Below, one piece after another: positions 43,155 through 51,828 of a DNA stretch of 64,000 nt. Positions within the stretch are counted from its first letter, which is position 1; each line of letters starts with the position of its first letter. This DNA is from Paenibacillus_AA sp045062745 (GTDB taxonomy: Bacteria > Bacillota > Bacilli > Paenibacillales > NBRC-103111), in assembly GCF_045062745.1 (NCBI RefSeq), contig NZ_JBJGED010000040.1:3280-67279 (forward strand), written 5' to 3'. Below the pieces are notes generated by a model. The model was not told where the DNA came from. It searched no databases and saw nothing but the letters and a program-made list of their open reading frames with translations. A program made the translations under genes and the position numbers.

Positions 43155-43160
43155 TGATCT

Positions 43161-44069
43161 TTAATAGTCTCGATGCACTAAGTAATCGGCCAGCTCCAGC
43201 AGGCGCTCCGGCTGCGGGAGTGCGGCCCCGAGCAGCGCCGTTTTGCCCCGTTCTGTCAGCTCCTCGACCTTTCGCTTGGACGCCTCCAGCCCGATAAAAT
43301 ACGGATACGTAACCTTCTGCTGCTTCTCGTCACTCTTAACGGGCTTGCCCAGCTTCTGCTCGTCCCCGATCAGGTCGAGGATGTCGTCTTGAATCTGGAA
43401 AGCGAGTCCGATCGATTGGCCGAACGTCTGCAGCGCCGTGAGCTGCTCGGGCGTCGCGCCGCCGACGAGTCCGCCTGCGCGCAGCGAGAACACGATCAGG
43501 TCGCTCGTCTTGCGCAAGTGGATATACTCCAGCTCCTCGAGCTGCGTGATGCCTTGCTCGCCCTGCATATCCGCGGCTTGGCCCCCGACCATCCCGTTCG
43601 CGCCCGCTAACATGGACAGCTCCTCGACGATCGCGAGGACGCGATTCGCGGGCACCCCATGCAGGCGCGACGCCTGGACCACGCTGTAGAACGCGTGCGT
43701 CAGCAGGCCGTCCCCCGCGAGGATCGCCATCGCTTCGCCGTACACCTTGTGATTCGTCAGGCGGCCGCGGCGATAGTCGTCGTTGTCCATCGCCGGCAGA
43801 TCGTCGTGAATGAGCGAGTACGTATGGATGATCTCGATCGCGCAAGCGACCGGCATGGCAGCTTCCGCCTTCTCCTCGCCGACGAGCGCTTCCGCGGCGG
43901 CGAGGACGAGGATCGGTCTCAGCCGCTTGCCTCCGGCCATAAGCGAGTAGTCCATCGCCTCGCGCAGCGTGCGCGGTACGTCCCATTCCCGCGGAAGCGA
44001 GCGTGTAAGTTCGGTCTCGATTCGAGCCGCCCGGGTCTTGATGTAATCTTGAATCGTGAATGGGCTCAA
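43161..44069 (-). CDS. ispA: Farnesyl diphosphate synthase (polyprenyl synthetase)
   Basis: The enzyme of about 302 residues has a first Asp-rich motif DDLPAMDND near 86-94 (the 4-residue spacing typical of bacterial FPP synthases) and a second, QDDILDLIGD, near 227. It builds C15 diphosphate for undecaprenol and menaquinone. TTG at 44069 with GGAGGATAG upstream gives a normal N-terminus (SPFTIQDYI). The open frame further upstream overlaps xseB and is not used. xseB ends 5 bp before this start. Confidence 0.93.
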   Translation of the reverse strand: MSPFTIQDYIKTRAARIETELTRSLPREWDVPRTLREAMDYSLMAGGKRLRPILVLAAAEALVGEEKAEAAMPVACAIEIIHTYSLIHDDLPAMDNDDYRRGRLTNHKVYGEAMAILAGDGLLTHAFYSVVQASRLHGVPANRVLAIVEELSMLAGANGMVGGQAADMQGEQGITQLEELEYIHLRKTSDLIVFSLRAGGLVGGATPEQLTALQTFGQSIGLAFQIQDDILDLIGDEQKLGKPVKSDEKQQKVTYPYFIGLEASKRKVEELTERGKTALLGAALPQPERLLELADYLVHRDY

Positions 44070-44074
44070 GCGGT

Positions 44075-44344
44075 CTATCCTCCGTTCTGCTCCCCTTTGT
44101 CTTCTTGAGCGCCCTGGAACGGCTTTTTGACCAACGTGCCGTTCTCCTCCATGAGCGTTTCGATCTTCCGCTCGACCAGCTCGAGCTTCTGACCGCACAG
44201 ATGCGACAACCGCATGCCCTCCTGGAACAGCTCGATCCCTTGCTCGAGCGGCACGTCGCCGTTCTCCAGCCGGCTCACGATCTGCTCCAGCTTCTCCATC
44301 GCCTGCTCGAAGCTCAGCTCCGCGTCATCCTTCGGTTTTGACAT
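44075..44344 (-). CDS. xseB: Exodeoxyribonuclease VII small subunit
   Basis: The 89-residue protein has the conserved core SFEQAMEKLEQIVSRLENGD and LEQGIELFQEGM. It binds the large subunit and tunes its single-strand DNA cutting. It overlaps the end of xseA by 20 bp, so translation is likely coupled, and ispA starts just after it. Confidence 0.93.
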   Translation of the reverse strand: MSKPKDDAELSFEQAMEKLEQIVSRLENGDVPLEQGIELFQEGMRLSHLCGQKLELVERKIETLMEENGTLVKKPFQGAQEDKGEQNGG

Positions 44345-45689
44345 CCGGCATCTCCTCCATCCCCCACACGTGGCAGTCCAGCTTGCCGTCCGTGAGCGTA
44401 ATCTTGACCATATCTCCCAATTGCACTTGATTGATCGACTTCAGCAGGCGCTTCTCCTTCTCGTCGTACACGAGGCTGTAGCCCCGCGACATGACTTTGA
44501 GCGGGCTCAGCGCGTCCAGGTGGCGCATCTGCGCCGCCCATGCCGTCTTCTTGTCCTTGAAGGCGCCTTGCATCGCCTGCTGCAGCTGCCGCTGCGTCGC
44601 CTGCAGCCGACGGCGCGCGAAGATGGCCTGCTCGGTCGGGTTGAACGCGGATAGCGCCCGCTCGAGGCGCATCCGCTTCTCCCGGCCCCGAGCGAGCTGC
44701 CCGGCGATGCGATAGGCGAGCTGCTCGCGCAGCCGATCGAGCCGTTGCGCCGGCGCCTGGAGCTGCCGGCGTGGGTTCGTGAGCACGGGCGACCGCTGGA
44801 GCCGTGCGAGCCGTTCGCGCAGCGCCCGCAGGCGCGCGTGCTGCGCCTGGTGCAGCCGCTGCCGCAAATGCTGCAGGTGCTGCCGCAGCTCCAGCCGATG
44901 CGGCACCGCCAGCTCGGCGGCCGCGGTCGGGGTGGCGGCACGCAGGTCCGCCGCGAAGTCCGCGATCGTGAAATCGGTCTCATGGCCGACGGCCGAGATC
45001 ACTGGGATGCGCGAGGCGCGAATGGCGCGGGCGACGATCTCTTCGTTGAACGCCCACAGCTCCTCGAGCGACCCGCCGCCCCGGCCGACGATGAGCACGT
45101 CGACCTCGCCGAGCCGGTTCATCGCCTCAATGCCGCGCACGACCGAAGGCGCCGCCTGGTTCCCCTGCACGATAGCAGGATAGAGCAGGATCGGGATCGA
45201 CGGATAACGTCGCTGCAGCGTGATGATAATATCCCGCACGGCCGCCCCCGTCGGAGAAGTGATGACGCCTACCGCGCGCGGGAACTTCGGAATCGGCCGC
45301 TTGCGCTCCGCCGCGAACAGCCCCTCGTCGCCGAGCTTCTTCTTCAGCTGCTCGAACGCCAAGTACAGGTTGCCGACGCCGTCCGGCTGCATCTGCATGA
45401 CGTAGAACTGGTACTGCCCGTCCCGTTCGTAGATCGAGATATTCCCCCGGGCGATGACGCGCGTCCCCTCCCGGGGGATGAAGCCGAGTCTCTGATTCTG
45501 CGAGGCGAACATGATGCTCTTGATCCGGCTGTCCGGATCCTTGAGCGTGAAGTACATGTGTCCGCTGGAATGGTGGGTGAAATTGGAGATCTCCCCCCTC
45601 ACCCACACGTCCTGCAGCACCTGATCGCCTTCCAGCTTCATCTTGATGTAGCGGTTCAAATCCTTGATCGATAAGATGGATTGGGCCAC
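44325..45689 (-). CDS. xseA: Exodeoxyribonuclease VII large subunit
   Basis: The protein of about 454 residues has an N-terminal OB-fold domain (VWVRGEISNFTHHSSGHMYF), the catalytic exonuclease domain with GVITSPTGAAVRDI and VGRGGGSLEELWAFN, and a long Arg/Gln-rich coiled-coil. It degrades single-stranded DNA. GTG at 45689 with GGGAGGGG upstream gives a normal start (AQSILSIKDLNRYI); the longer frame from 45728 lacks support. It follows folD in the usual order. Confidence 0.93.
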   Translation of the reverse strand: MAQSILSIKDLNRYIKMKLEGDQVLQDVWVRGEISNFTHHSSGHMYFTLKDPDSRIKSIMFASQNQRLGFIPREGTRVIARGNISIYERDGQYQFYVMQMQPDGVGNLYLAFEQLKKKLGDEGLFAAERKRPIPKFPRAVGVITSPTGAAVRDIIITLQRRYPSIPILLYPAIVQGNQAAPSVVRGIEAMNRLGEVDVLIVGRGGGSLEELWAFNEEIVARAIRASRIPVISAVGHETDFTIADFAADLRAATPTAAAELAVPHRLELRQHLQHLRQRLHQAQHARLRALRERLARLQRSPVLTNPRRQLQAPAQRLDRLREQLAYRIAGQLARGREKRMRLERALSAFNPTEQAIFARRRLQATQRQLQQAMQGAFKDKKTAWAAQMRHLDALSPLKVMSRGYSLVYDEKEKRLLKSINQVQLGDMVKITLTDGKLDCHVWGMEEMPDVKTEG

Positions 45690-45729
45690 CCCGGTTCCCC
45701 TCCCGTCTCCATGGGCCTCTCCAGCCAAA

Positions 45730-46587
45730 CTACTTCCGCCCGGCTGCCCGCTTCGCCGCTTCGACCGTGTTCTTCAGCAGCATGGTGATCGTCATCGGCC
45801 CGACGACGCCCGGCACCGGCGTAATGTGGCCGGCGATGTCGACGACATCGTCGAAGTCCACGTCGCCCGCCAGCTTGCCATCCTCCAGCCGGTTAATGCC
45901 GACATCGATAACGACCGCTCCCGGCTTCACGAAGTCGCGGTTCACGAACTTCGCCTTGCCGATCGCGACGACGAGAATGTCCGCCTCACGCGCGATCGCC
46001 GCCATGTCGGCCGTGCGCGAATGGCACACCGTCACGGTCGCATGCTCCCGCAGCAGCAGGAGCGACATCGGCTTGCCTACAATGTTGCTGCGCCCGATGA
46101 CCACTGCGCGCTTGCCTGCCATACTCACGCCGGTACGCTTGATAATCTCGATGACCCCGGCCGGTGTGCAGGGCAGGAAGCTCGGTTTGCCGATGACGAG
46201 GTTCCCCACGCTGATCGGGTGGAACCCGTCCACGTCCTTGTCGATCGAGATGGCGTCGATGACGGCATCTTCATGGATGTGCTTCGGCAGCGGCAGCTGC
46301 ACCAGAATGCCGTTAATGTTCGCGTCTCGGTTCAGCTTGTCGATCAGCGACAGCAGCTCTTGCTCGGACGTCTCCTCCGGCAGCTTGTACACCTCGGAAT
46401 GAATGCCGACCTGCTCGCAGGCTTTGGCCTTGCTCCGTACGTACACAGCGGAAGCCGGGTCCTCGCCCACGAGGACAACCGCTAGACCCGGGCGAATCCC
46501 CTGGCCGATCAGCGCCTCGACTTCCTGCTTCAGCCCTTCCCGAATGTCTGCCACGATTTCTTTTCCGTTAATGATCTGCGCGGACAC
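45730..46587 (-). CDS. folD: Bifunctional methylenetetrahydrofolate dehydrogenase/cyclohydrolase
   Basis: The protein of about 285 residues has SAVYVRSKAKACEQVGI (with catalytic Lys) near 46-62, QLPLPKHI near 97 and the NADP-binding VIGRSNIVGKPMSLLLL near 160. It interconverts one-carbon folates for purine and formyl-Met synthesis. The GTG start at 46587, behind GAGGGGG, gives (M)SAQIINGKEI, the normal N-terminus. Confidence 0.94.
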   Translation of the reverse strand: MSAQIINGKEIVADIREGLKQEVEALIGQGIRPGLAVVLVGEDPASAVYVRSKAKACEQVGIHSEVYKLPEETSEQELLSLIDKLNRDANINGILVQLPLPKHIHEDAVIDAISIDKDVDGFHPISVGNLVIGKPSFLPCTPAGVIEIIKRTGVSMAGKRAVVIGRSNIVGKPMSLLLLREHATVTVCHSRTADMAAIAREADILVVAIGKAKFVNRDFVKPGAVVIDVGINRLEDGKLAGDVDFDDVVDIAGHITPVPGVVGPMTITMLLKNTVEAAKRAAGRK

Positions 46588-46629
46588 TACACGTTCCCCC
46601 TCGTAGTCTGTTGATCGATCCAAGGCCGC

Positions 46630-47079
46630 TTACCGCCCTTGCAGCTGCGGCAGCTCCTTGATCATTTTGCCTAATACGCCGTTCACGAACTTGCCCGACT
46701 CCTCCGTACCGAAATGCTTGGACAGCTCGATCGCTTCGTTAATGACGACCTTCGGCGGCACTTCCTGCCCATGCAGCATCTCGTACGCGGCCAGCCGTAA
46801 TATCTGGCGGTCTACGCGGGACAGCCGGTCCATCTTCCAACCCTTCAAATACTCCGTCAGCACCTCGTCGATCGCCCGCATATGGGTCACGGTCCCTTCC
46901 ACGAGCTGATGAATGTACTCGGTCGAGATCGTCTCGCCCTCCGTAAGCGTCAAGTCCGTCTCGTTCTCCCGGCCCGCCTCTTCGACGATCGTGTCGATCG
47001 CTTCCTGTGCCGACACTCCGTTCATCTCCATCTGGAACAAGCTCTGCACGGCAATTTCTCTCGCCAATCTGCGCTTCAT
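46630..47079 (-). CDS. nusB: Transcription antitermination factor NusB
   Basis: The protein of about 149 residues is all-helical with the typical MKRRLAREIAVQSLFQME start and IDRVLTEYL/SRVDRQILRLAAYEML region. NusB binds boxA RNA with NusE and helps rRNA transcription. ATG at 47079 with GGAGG 6 nt upstream is preferred over the ATG at 47097. It leads the nusB-folD-xseAB-ispA unit. Confidence 0.93.
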   Translation of the reverse strand: MKRRLAREIAVQSLFQMEMNGVSAQEAIDTIVEEAGRENETDLTLTEGETISTEYIHQLVEGTVTHMRAIDEVLTEYLKGWKMDRLSRVDRQILRLAAYEMLHGQEVPPKVVINEAIELSKHFGTEESGKFVNGVLGKMIKELPQLQGR

Positions 47080-47187
47080 GCTAATCCTCCAACACACGAA
47101 TTCAATCCATTATGCTTTAGTATACCAAAAATAACTAGATCCTCACAAACAACCTCTGCCAAGAACCCCCACAAAGTGACAACGGCT

Positions 47188-47286
47188 CAAAAAAAAGAAA
47201 AACCCTACGGACCGCGCTCCACCATTTTTCTCACGCCCTAAGTGCGAAAAATGCGTAAAACGCCATCCAAAGGGTTTTCCTTACAA
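47188..47286 (-). terminator. Large nested hairpin terminator after DUF2273
   Basis: On the minus strand an outer stem (CCCTTTGGA pairing with TCCGTAGGG) encloses an inner perfect hairpin CATTTTTCGCAC / GTGAGAAAAATG. The outer stem is followed by TTTTTC and eight T residues. It is unusually long for a terminator and occupies most of the 213-bp gap before nusB. Confidence 0.7.
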
Positions 47287-47292
47287 AACCAT

Positions 47293-47526
47293 TTACCGGA
47301 ACTTCCTCCACTGATCGCCGATCCGGCGCAGCCAATCGTCCACGTCCGGGAGCTGCTCCTGATCGTCGATCATCTTCCCGACATACAGACAAACCGTGAC
47401 GATAAAAGCCACGACCAGCATATCCCAGAAGCCGAAGAACAAATAGATGATCGCGAGAAACAGACCGACCGCCGCTCCGACAAGCTTACCCTTGTGCCGT
47501 ACCCACCATTCGTCTTGCACGGACAA
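47293..47526 (-). CDS. DUF2273 small membrane protein
   Basis: The 77-residue protein has two hydrophobic segments (about 14-32 and 34-50) and a charged C-terminus (DDWLRRIGDQWRKFR). This is the DUF2273 family that accompanies Asp23/AmaP in Firmicutes. It probably sits with AmaP in the membrane as part of the alkaline-shock envelope module. It starts 8 bp after amaP. Confidence 0.85.
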   Translation of the reverse strand: MSVQDEWWVRHKGKLVGAAVGLFLAIIYLFFGFWDMLVVAFIVTVCLYVGKMIDDQEQLPDVDDWLRRIGDQWRKFR

Positions 47527-47534
47527 GATCCCTC

Positions 47535-48092
47535 CTATTCGACACGGCTCTTAAAGGTCGTGGATTGCGTCACATTCGCCACGAACACGGATACCCGGGA
47601 GACCGGAATGCCGGTCACCTCTTCGAGATGACTCTTCACGGCCCGCTGCACTTCCTCCGACAAATCGGGGATGGAGCTCTCTCCGTCGACGAGCGCCCGG
47701 ATTACGATCTCCAGGCCTGCGTCCGTAACAGAGATCCGGGCTTTCAGATCCTTAACCCCGCGGATGCGCGACGCCGCCTTGAGCGACAAGTTCTCCACCG
47801 TCTCGAGCGAGATGCGAATGTCGCCGAAGTCGGTCCGCTGATCGATCGAAGGCACTTGGGACCGTCCCCGGCGAACCGCTACGTAGAAAAACCGGCACGA
47901 CACGAGCAGCGCGAACAAGCTGAGCGCAATGACCGGATAGGCTGTGGAACCCTCGTAATACAAATCGTATAAAACATCGCTCGCCGTATCGAATGGAACC
48001 AAGCCGAATGCTGCGACCAGTATGTAGATGAGGCCAACTCCCACCAAGATCGTATAGATAAACAGGAGCAGCCGATCCAAAATTTTTACCAC
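47535..48092 (-). CDS. amaP: Alkaline shock response membrane anchor AmaP
   Basis: The 185-residue protein has two N-terminal membrane spans (about 7-30 and 53-73) and a soluble Asp23-like domain (FGDIRISLETVENLSLKAAS region). AmaP tethers Asp23 oligomers to the membrane in Staphylococcus. The start is GTG at 48092 behind AAGGGG. It follows asp23 after a 118-bp gap that contains a hairpin. Confidence 0.88.
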   Translation of the reverse strand: MVKILDRLLLFIYTILVGVGLIYILVAAFGLVPFDTASDVLYDLYYEGSTAYPVIALSLFALLVSCRFFYVAVRRGRSQVPSIDQRTDFGDIRISLETVENLSLKAASRIRGVKDLKARISVTDAGLEIVIRALVDGESSIPDLSEEVQRAVKSHLEEVTGIPVSRVSVFVANVTQSTTFKSRVE

Positions 48093-48120
48093 GATGCTTG
48101 TCCCCTTCCCGGCATGGAGT

Positions 48121-48146
48121 AAACCCCCTGACAGTCGTTAGGGGGT
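48121..48146 (-). terminator. Hairpin between asp23 and amaP
   Basis: A perfect 8-bp AACCCCCT / AGGGGGTT stem with a ten-base loop, followed on the minus strand only by TTACTCC. It may partly attenuate transcription into amaP-DUF2273 or protect the asp23 3' end. Confidence 0.55.
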
Positions 48147-48210
48147 TCTCGCAGCGCTTGGCCAGAGCTTGAGTGTGCGCACGGACTAAGCTCATCTCTG
48201 GACAAGCGAA

Positions 48211-48627
48211 TTATTTGACTCGCTGCAAAGCCGTCTCTTCTTCTTCCGGTTTCGCGGCCGTCTTGAAATGCACATCGTGGATATGCACGTTCACTTCGAC
48301 AACATGGAGCCCGGTCATCGATTCGATCGCATGCTTCACGTTGCGCTGAATCTCCGCCGCCACTTCCGGAATCCGATTGCCAAACTCTATAATAATGTTC
48401 ACGTCAACCGCAGCTTCGCGCTGACCGACCTCGACCTTCACGCCCTTGGCCAAATTTTTGCGGCCGAGCAGCTCGGCGATCCCGCCGGCGAACCCTCCGC
48501 TCATGCCGGCAACGCCGGGCACTTCGATCGTGGCCAGACCCGCAATCACTTCGATCACTTCCGGAGCGATCTGAATCGTGCCGATGTCCGTCTTCTCATA
48601 ATCCGCAGCAGCCATTGTACTCATCAT
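48211..48627 (-). CDS. asp23: Asp23/Gls24 family envelope stress protein (YqhY-like)
   Basis: The 138-residue protein is a typical Asp23 domain: IQIAPEVIEVIAGLATIEVPGV near 19-40, VNIIIEFGNRIPEVAAEIQ near 76-94, and a charged tail. The YqhY subgroup next to accB-accC in Bacillus influences acetyl-CoA carboxylase activity, and here too it directly follows accC. ATG at 48627 is 4 nt and ATG at 48624 is 7 nt from GGAGG; either may be used. Its leader carries the 58-bp element shared with efp. Confidence 0.9.
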   Translation of the reverse strand: MMSTMAAADYEKTDIGTIQIAPEVIEVIAGLATIEVPGVAGMSGGFAGGIAELLGRKNLAKGVKVEVGQREAAVDVNIIIEFGNRIPEVAAEIQRNVKHAIESMTGLHVVEVNVHIHDVHFKTAAKPEEEETALQRVK

Positions 48628-48645
48628 ACCACCTCCAACAAATTA

Positions 48646-48703
48646 TTCCCCAGAAAGTGAAGCAAAGCTTCTGAGATTATTCCTATTACTTTCCGGGGAC
48701 CCC
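48646..48703 (-). promoter_or_regulatory. 58-bp conserved leader element, copy A (asp23)
   Basis: Between GGGGTCCCC (48695-48703) and CCCC/GGGG-closing GGGGAA near 48646 lies a structured element identical in length (58 bp) to one upstream of efp. Common blocks on the minus strand are GGGGTCCCCG, AAAG, AAT, GGAATAATC, TCACTTT and GGGGAA. The outer parts pair (CCCCGGAAAG with CTTTCTGGGG). It ends 18 bp before the asp23 start, just before the ribosome binding site. A truncated third match (GGTCCACGAAAGT) follows on its 5' side. Confidence 0.7.
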
Positions 48704-48815
48704 GGATTCAAGACTCCCAGAAACTTTCGTGGACCTTCTAATGCCTGTCTTATTTCATTACTATACCATTTCACAAATTTTATGACAAATCGCGAGGAAA
48801 CGCTTTGTATCGAGC

Positions 48816-50174
48816 TCAGGAGTTCGGATCGTTCACATCGTGCTCTTCCAGGAACTTGATATCGAACGTCCCCGCATGGAACAGGTTGTGGTCGAGCAGC
48901 TTCAGATGGAACGGAATCGTCGTATGGATGCCTTCCACGACGAACTCGGCCAGCGCCCGCCGCATCCGGTCGATCGCTTCCTCGCGCGTATGGCCCCAGA
49001 CGATCAGCTTGGCGATCATCGAGTCATAGTGCGGGGAGATCGTATAGCCCGGGTAAGCGGCGCTGTCAACCCGGACCCCGGGGCCTCCTGGCGGCAAGTA
49101 GAAGCCGATCTGGCCGGCGGACGGCATGAAATTGCGCTCCGGGTCCTCGGCGTTGATGCGGCATTCGATCGACCAGCCATTGATCTTCACATCCTGTTGG
49201 GTGATCGACAGCGGCTCGCCTTCGGCCACACGGATCATTTCCTTGATCAAGTCGACGCCCGTGATCATCTCGGTGACCGGATGCTCGACCTGAATCCGCG
49301 TGTTCATCTCCATGAAATAGAATCGGCCGTCCGGGCCAAGCAGGAACTCAAGCGTGCCCGCTCCGGAGTAATCGACCGCGCGGGCTGCGCGTACCGCGGC
49401 TTCACCCATCGCCTGGCGAATCTCGGGGGTCAGCACCGGGCATGGCGCTTCCTCGAGCAGCTTCTGGCGGCGGCGCTGGATCGAGCAGTCCCGCTCGCCC
49501 AGATGCACGACGTTGCCGTGCCTATCAGCGATGATCTGAATCTCCACATGCTTCATGCCGGTCAAATATTTCTCCAAGTACACGCCGGAGTTGCCGAATG
49601 CCTTTTCGGCTTCCTGCTGGGCTTGGGTGATTTGCTGAATAAGCGTTTCCTCGTCTTCCGCGATGCGGATGCCCTTGCCTCCGCCGCCGGCGGTCGCCTT
49701 AATAATGATCGGATAGCCGATCTCCCGGCCGATCCGTACCGCTTCCTCGACGTCTTCGACTAGGCCGTCGGAGCCCGGAATGATCGGGACGCCCGCGTCC
49801 TTCATCGTCTGTTTCGCTACCGACTTGTCGCCCATCCGGTTGATCGCGTCAGGCGACGGGCCGATGAACGTGATGTTGCACGACTCGCAGATCTCGGCGA
49901 AATCCGCGTTCTCGGCCAGGAAGCCGTAGCCCGGGTGGATCGCATCCGATTCGGTCAGCGTAGCCACGCTCATGATATTCGTGAAATTCAAGTAGCTTTC
50001 CTTGGAAAGAGTCGGACCGATGCAATACGCCTCGTCCGCCATCCGAACGTGCAGCGCTTCGCGGTCCGCCTCGGAGAACACCGCCACGGTGTATATGCCG
50101 AGCTCGCGGCAAGCGCGAATGATGCGGACGGCGATCTCGCCTCGGTTCGCAATCAATATTTTCTGAAACTTCAT
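48816..50174 (-). CDS. accC: Acetyl-CoA carboxylase, biotin carboxylase subunit
   Basis: The 452-residue ATP-grasp enzyme has a start KILIANRGEIAVRIIRACRE, the glycine-rich ATP loop KATAGGGGKGIRIA near 158, and MEMNTRIQVEHPVTE with catalytic residues near 288. It carboxylates biotin on AccB, the first half reaction of fatty acid synthesis. accB ends 19 bp upstream; accA and accD are not in the window. Confidence 0.95.
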   Translation of the reverse strand: MKFQKILIANRGEIAVRIIRACRELGIYTVAVFSEADREALHVRMADEAYCIGPTLSKESYLNFTNIMSVATLTESDAIHPGYGFLAENADFAEICESCNITFIGPSPDAINRMGDKSVAKQTMKDAGVPIIPGSDGLVEDVEEAVRIGREIGYPIIIKATAGGGGKGIRIAEDEETLIQQITQAQQEAEKAFGNSGVYLEKYLTGMKHVEIQIIADRHGNVVHLGERDCSIQRRRQKLLEEAPCPVLTPEIRQAMGEAAVRAARAVDYSGAGTLEFLLGPDGRFYFMEMNTRIQVEHPVTEMITGVDLIKEMIRVAEGEPLSITQQDVKINGWSIECRINAEDPERNFMPSAGQIGFYLPPGGPGVRVDSAAYPGYTISPHYDSMIAKLIVWGHTREEAIDRMRRALAEFVVEGIHTTIPFHLKLLDHNLFHAGTFDIKFLEEHDVNDPNS

Positions 50175-50193
50175 GTTACCCGATTCCCTCCAG

Positions 50194-50697
50194 TTATTCC
50201 GGCTTCACCAAGAACAAGGGTTGGTTGTACTCAACCAATTGACCGTCCTCCACCAGGATGTCGACAATCTCGCCCCGGATCTCGGCGTCGATCGGATTCA
50301 TCAGCTTCATCGCTTCCAGAATGCAGACTACGGTCTTCTCGCTTACCTTGTCCCCGATAGAGACATACGGAGCGGCGCCTGGGGCGGACGCCTTATAGAA
50401 CGTGCCGACCATGGGAGACTTGATCGTATGTAGGTCGGCTGTGGATTTATCGGACGGAGTCTCGGCCGGAGCCGTCGGGGCGGCCGCTTGTACCGGAGCT
50501 GCCACAGGCTGCGGAGCCGCTGCCGTCGGCGCTGTATACACAGGTTGTACCGTAGGGGCGTGCGTGACGACGACCGATTCGGTTTTCCCAGGCTTGCGAA
50601 TAAACAGACGGGTTCCCTCATTCTCGATTTCCAACTCCGATACGGAGGTTTGATCGATCAGTTTGACCAATTCTTTTATTTCGCTCAGTTTAAACAT
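50194..50697 (-). CDS. accB: Acetyl-CoA carboxylase biotin carboxyl carrier protein
   Basis: The protein of about 167 residues has a short N-terminal region, a central Ala/Pro/Thr-rich linker and a C-terminal biotinyl domain with the attachment motif EAMKLMN near 132 (Lys biotinylated) plus the thumb SPMVGTFY. ATG at 50697 is preferred, with AAGGAG about 12 nt upstream and MFKLSEIKELVKLID as the normal start; an in-frame extension exists upstream. It leads accB-accC. Confidence 0.94.
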   Translation of the reverse strand: MFKLSEIKELVKLIDQTSVSELEIENEGTRLFIRKPGKTESVVVTHAPTVQPVYTAPTAAAPQPVAAPVQAAAPTAPAETPSDKSTADLHTIKSPMVGTFYKASAPGAAPYVSIGDKVSEKTVVCILEAMKLMNPIDAEIRGEIVDILVEDGQLVEYNQPLFLVKPE

Positions 50698-50954
50698 TCC
50701 AAGTTTCACTCCTTCAAGAATTGGGAAACATGTCCCGGTGTCGAGCAATGAATGTATTATATCACAACGGTGAATAACACATAAAGATGATTATACCTCA
50801 CACCGGCCGCCGAGGGAACTGCCATTATCGCATTCTTCAGGCTCCGGGTCCCCCTCATGGGCAGGACAGCCCTAATGCAATTCTACATCCCCGATGTCGA
50901 ATCCTTTGATGAACCGTCGGAACTTTTGCCGAAAACGGAAATCCGGTCGATAAT

Positions 50955-50998
50955 TAAAAACGGCGAAGGGCCTCGGCCATAGGCGGACCGAAGCCCTA
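50955..50998 (-). terminator. Terminator of the spoIIIA operon
   Basis: The minus strand shows GGGCTTCGG / CCGAGGCCC (9 bp, one wobble) followed by TTCGCCGTTTTTAATTA, downstream of spoIIIAH. The rest of the 280-bp gap to accB shows no gene. Confidence 0.75.
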
Positions 50999-51028
50999 GC
51001 AACGTCTTATTGCTAAATGAGGCCCTTA

Positions 51029-51730
51029 TTACTTGACGTATTGAATCGTGATTTTGTCCGGACCGACGTTCAATTCCTTCATCACGAGATCGACGATCGA
51101 GACGCCTTGGCTCTTCTCGAGCTTAGCCGCTTGCACGACGACCTTCCATTTGCTGCCCTCTTGCAGGACGAGCGCGTTGCTGAAGTCTTTGCCGAGCAGA
51201 TCTTCCAAATTGGAAACGCGCGCTTCTTGATCTTGCAGCTTCTCGAGCTCGGTCAGCGCTTGGGACACTTCTTCGGTCGATTTTTTAGAATCGAGGCTGA
51301 TGTTCATCCATTTCTCGGTGAGCACGCTCAGTTCTTCATTGCGCTTAATCGCTTGGGCTTTGAAAAAGTCGGAGCCGGAAGTGGCGGTAGTGGACACCTG
51401 GCTTATGATTTGCGCATCGGTTTTACCTGTTGTGCCTGTTGTGCCTGTTGTGCCTGTTGTGCCTGTTGTGCCAGTCGTTCCTGTCGTTCCTGTCGTGCCG
51501 GTAGTACCCGTCGTACCCGACTTAGTCCCGGACACTTGAGCGGAAGTAGGCTGGGAGGTCGCCCCCGTGGCGGCCGTGCCGGTCGTATCTACCTTAATCT
51601 CGCTGCCCTGCAGCTGGCTCGCGGCTACGTCGACTTCCTTCACGTCCTCGGTGAACAAATAGTAAGCGGACAACACTACCATCAAGCTAAGCATCGACAC
51701 TAACCAGACCGTTTGGCGTTTCGCGTTCAT
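51029..51730 (-). CDS. spoIIIAH: SpoIIIAH, forespore-mother cell channel ring protein
   Basis: The 233-residue protein has an N-terminal membrane anchor (about 8-25). A long linker with ten Thr-Gly-Thr units follows at residues 71-102. The C-terminal ring-building (YscJ/FliF-like) domain from about 120 contains DLLGKDFSNALVLQ. It binds SpoIIQ of the forespore to form the feeding-tube channel. The tandem repeat in the linker is unusual and probably varies between strains. It is the last gene of the operon, 98 bp after spoIIIAG. Confidence 0.93.
   Translation of the reverse strand: MNAKRQTVWLVSMLSLMVVLSAYYLFTEDVKEVDVAASQLQGSEIKVDTTGTAATGATSQPTSAQVSGTKSGTTGTTGTTGTTGTTGTTGTTGTTGTTGTTGKTDAQIISQVSTTATSGSDFFKAQAIKRNEELSVLTEKWMNISLDSKKSTEEVSQALTELEKLQDQEARVSNLEDLLGKDFSNALVLQEGSKWKVVVQAAKLEKSQGVSIVDLVMKELNVGPDKITIQYVK
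51421..51520 (-). repeat. Nine-base coding repeat in spoIIIAH
   Basis: At least five exact or near-exact copies of TGTGCCTGT-type nonamers (plus strand) followed by degenerate copies encode the Thr-Gly-Thr run of the SpoIIIAH linker. The exact copies indicate recent expansion by slippage. Confidence 0.85.
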
Positions 51731-51828
51731 TGTTTCATTCCTCCTAAGAATATGGTATGGGATATGGGAAGAGCTTGGACGACTAATGCGATTAAGCTCC
51801 GAAGGCCCACGTCACTTTGTGGGGTGAC

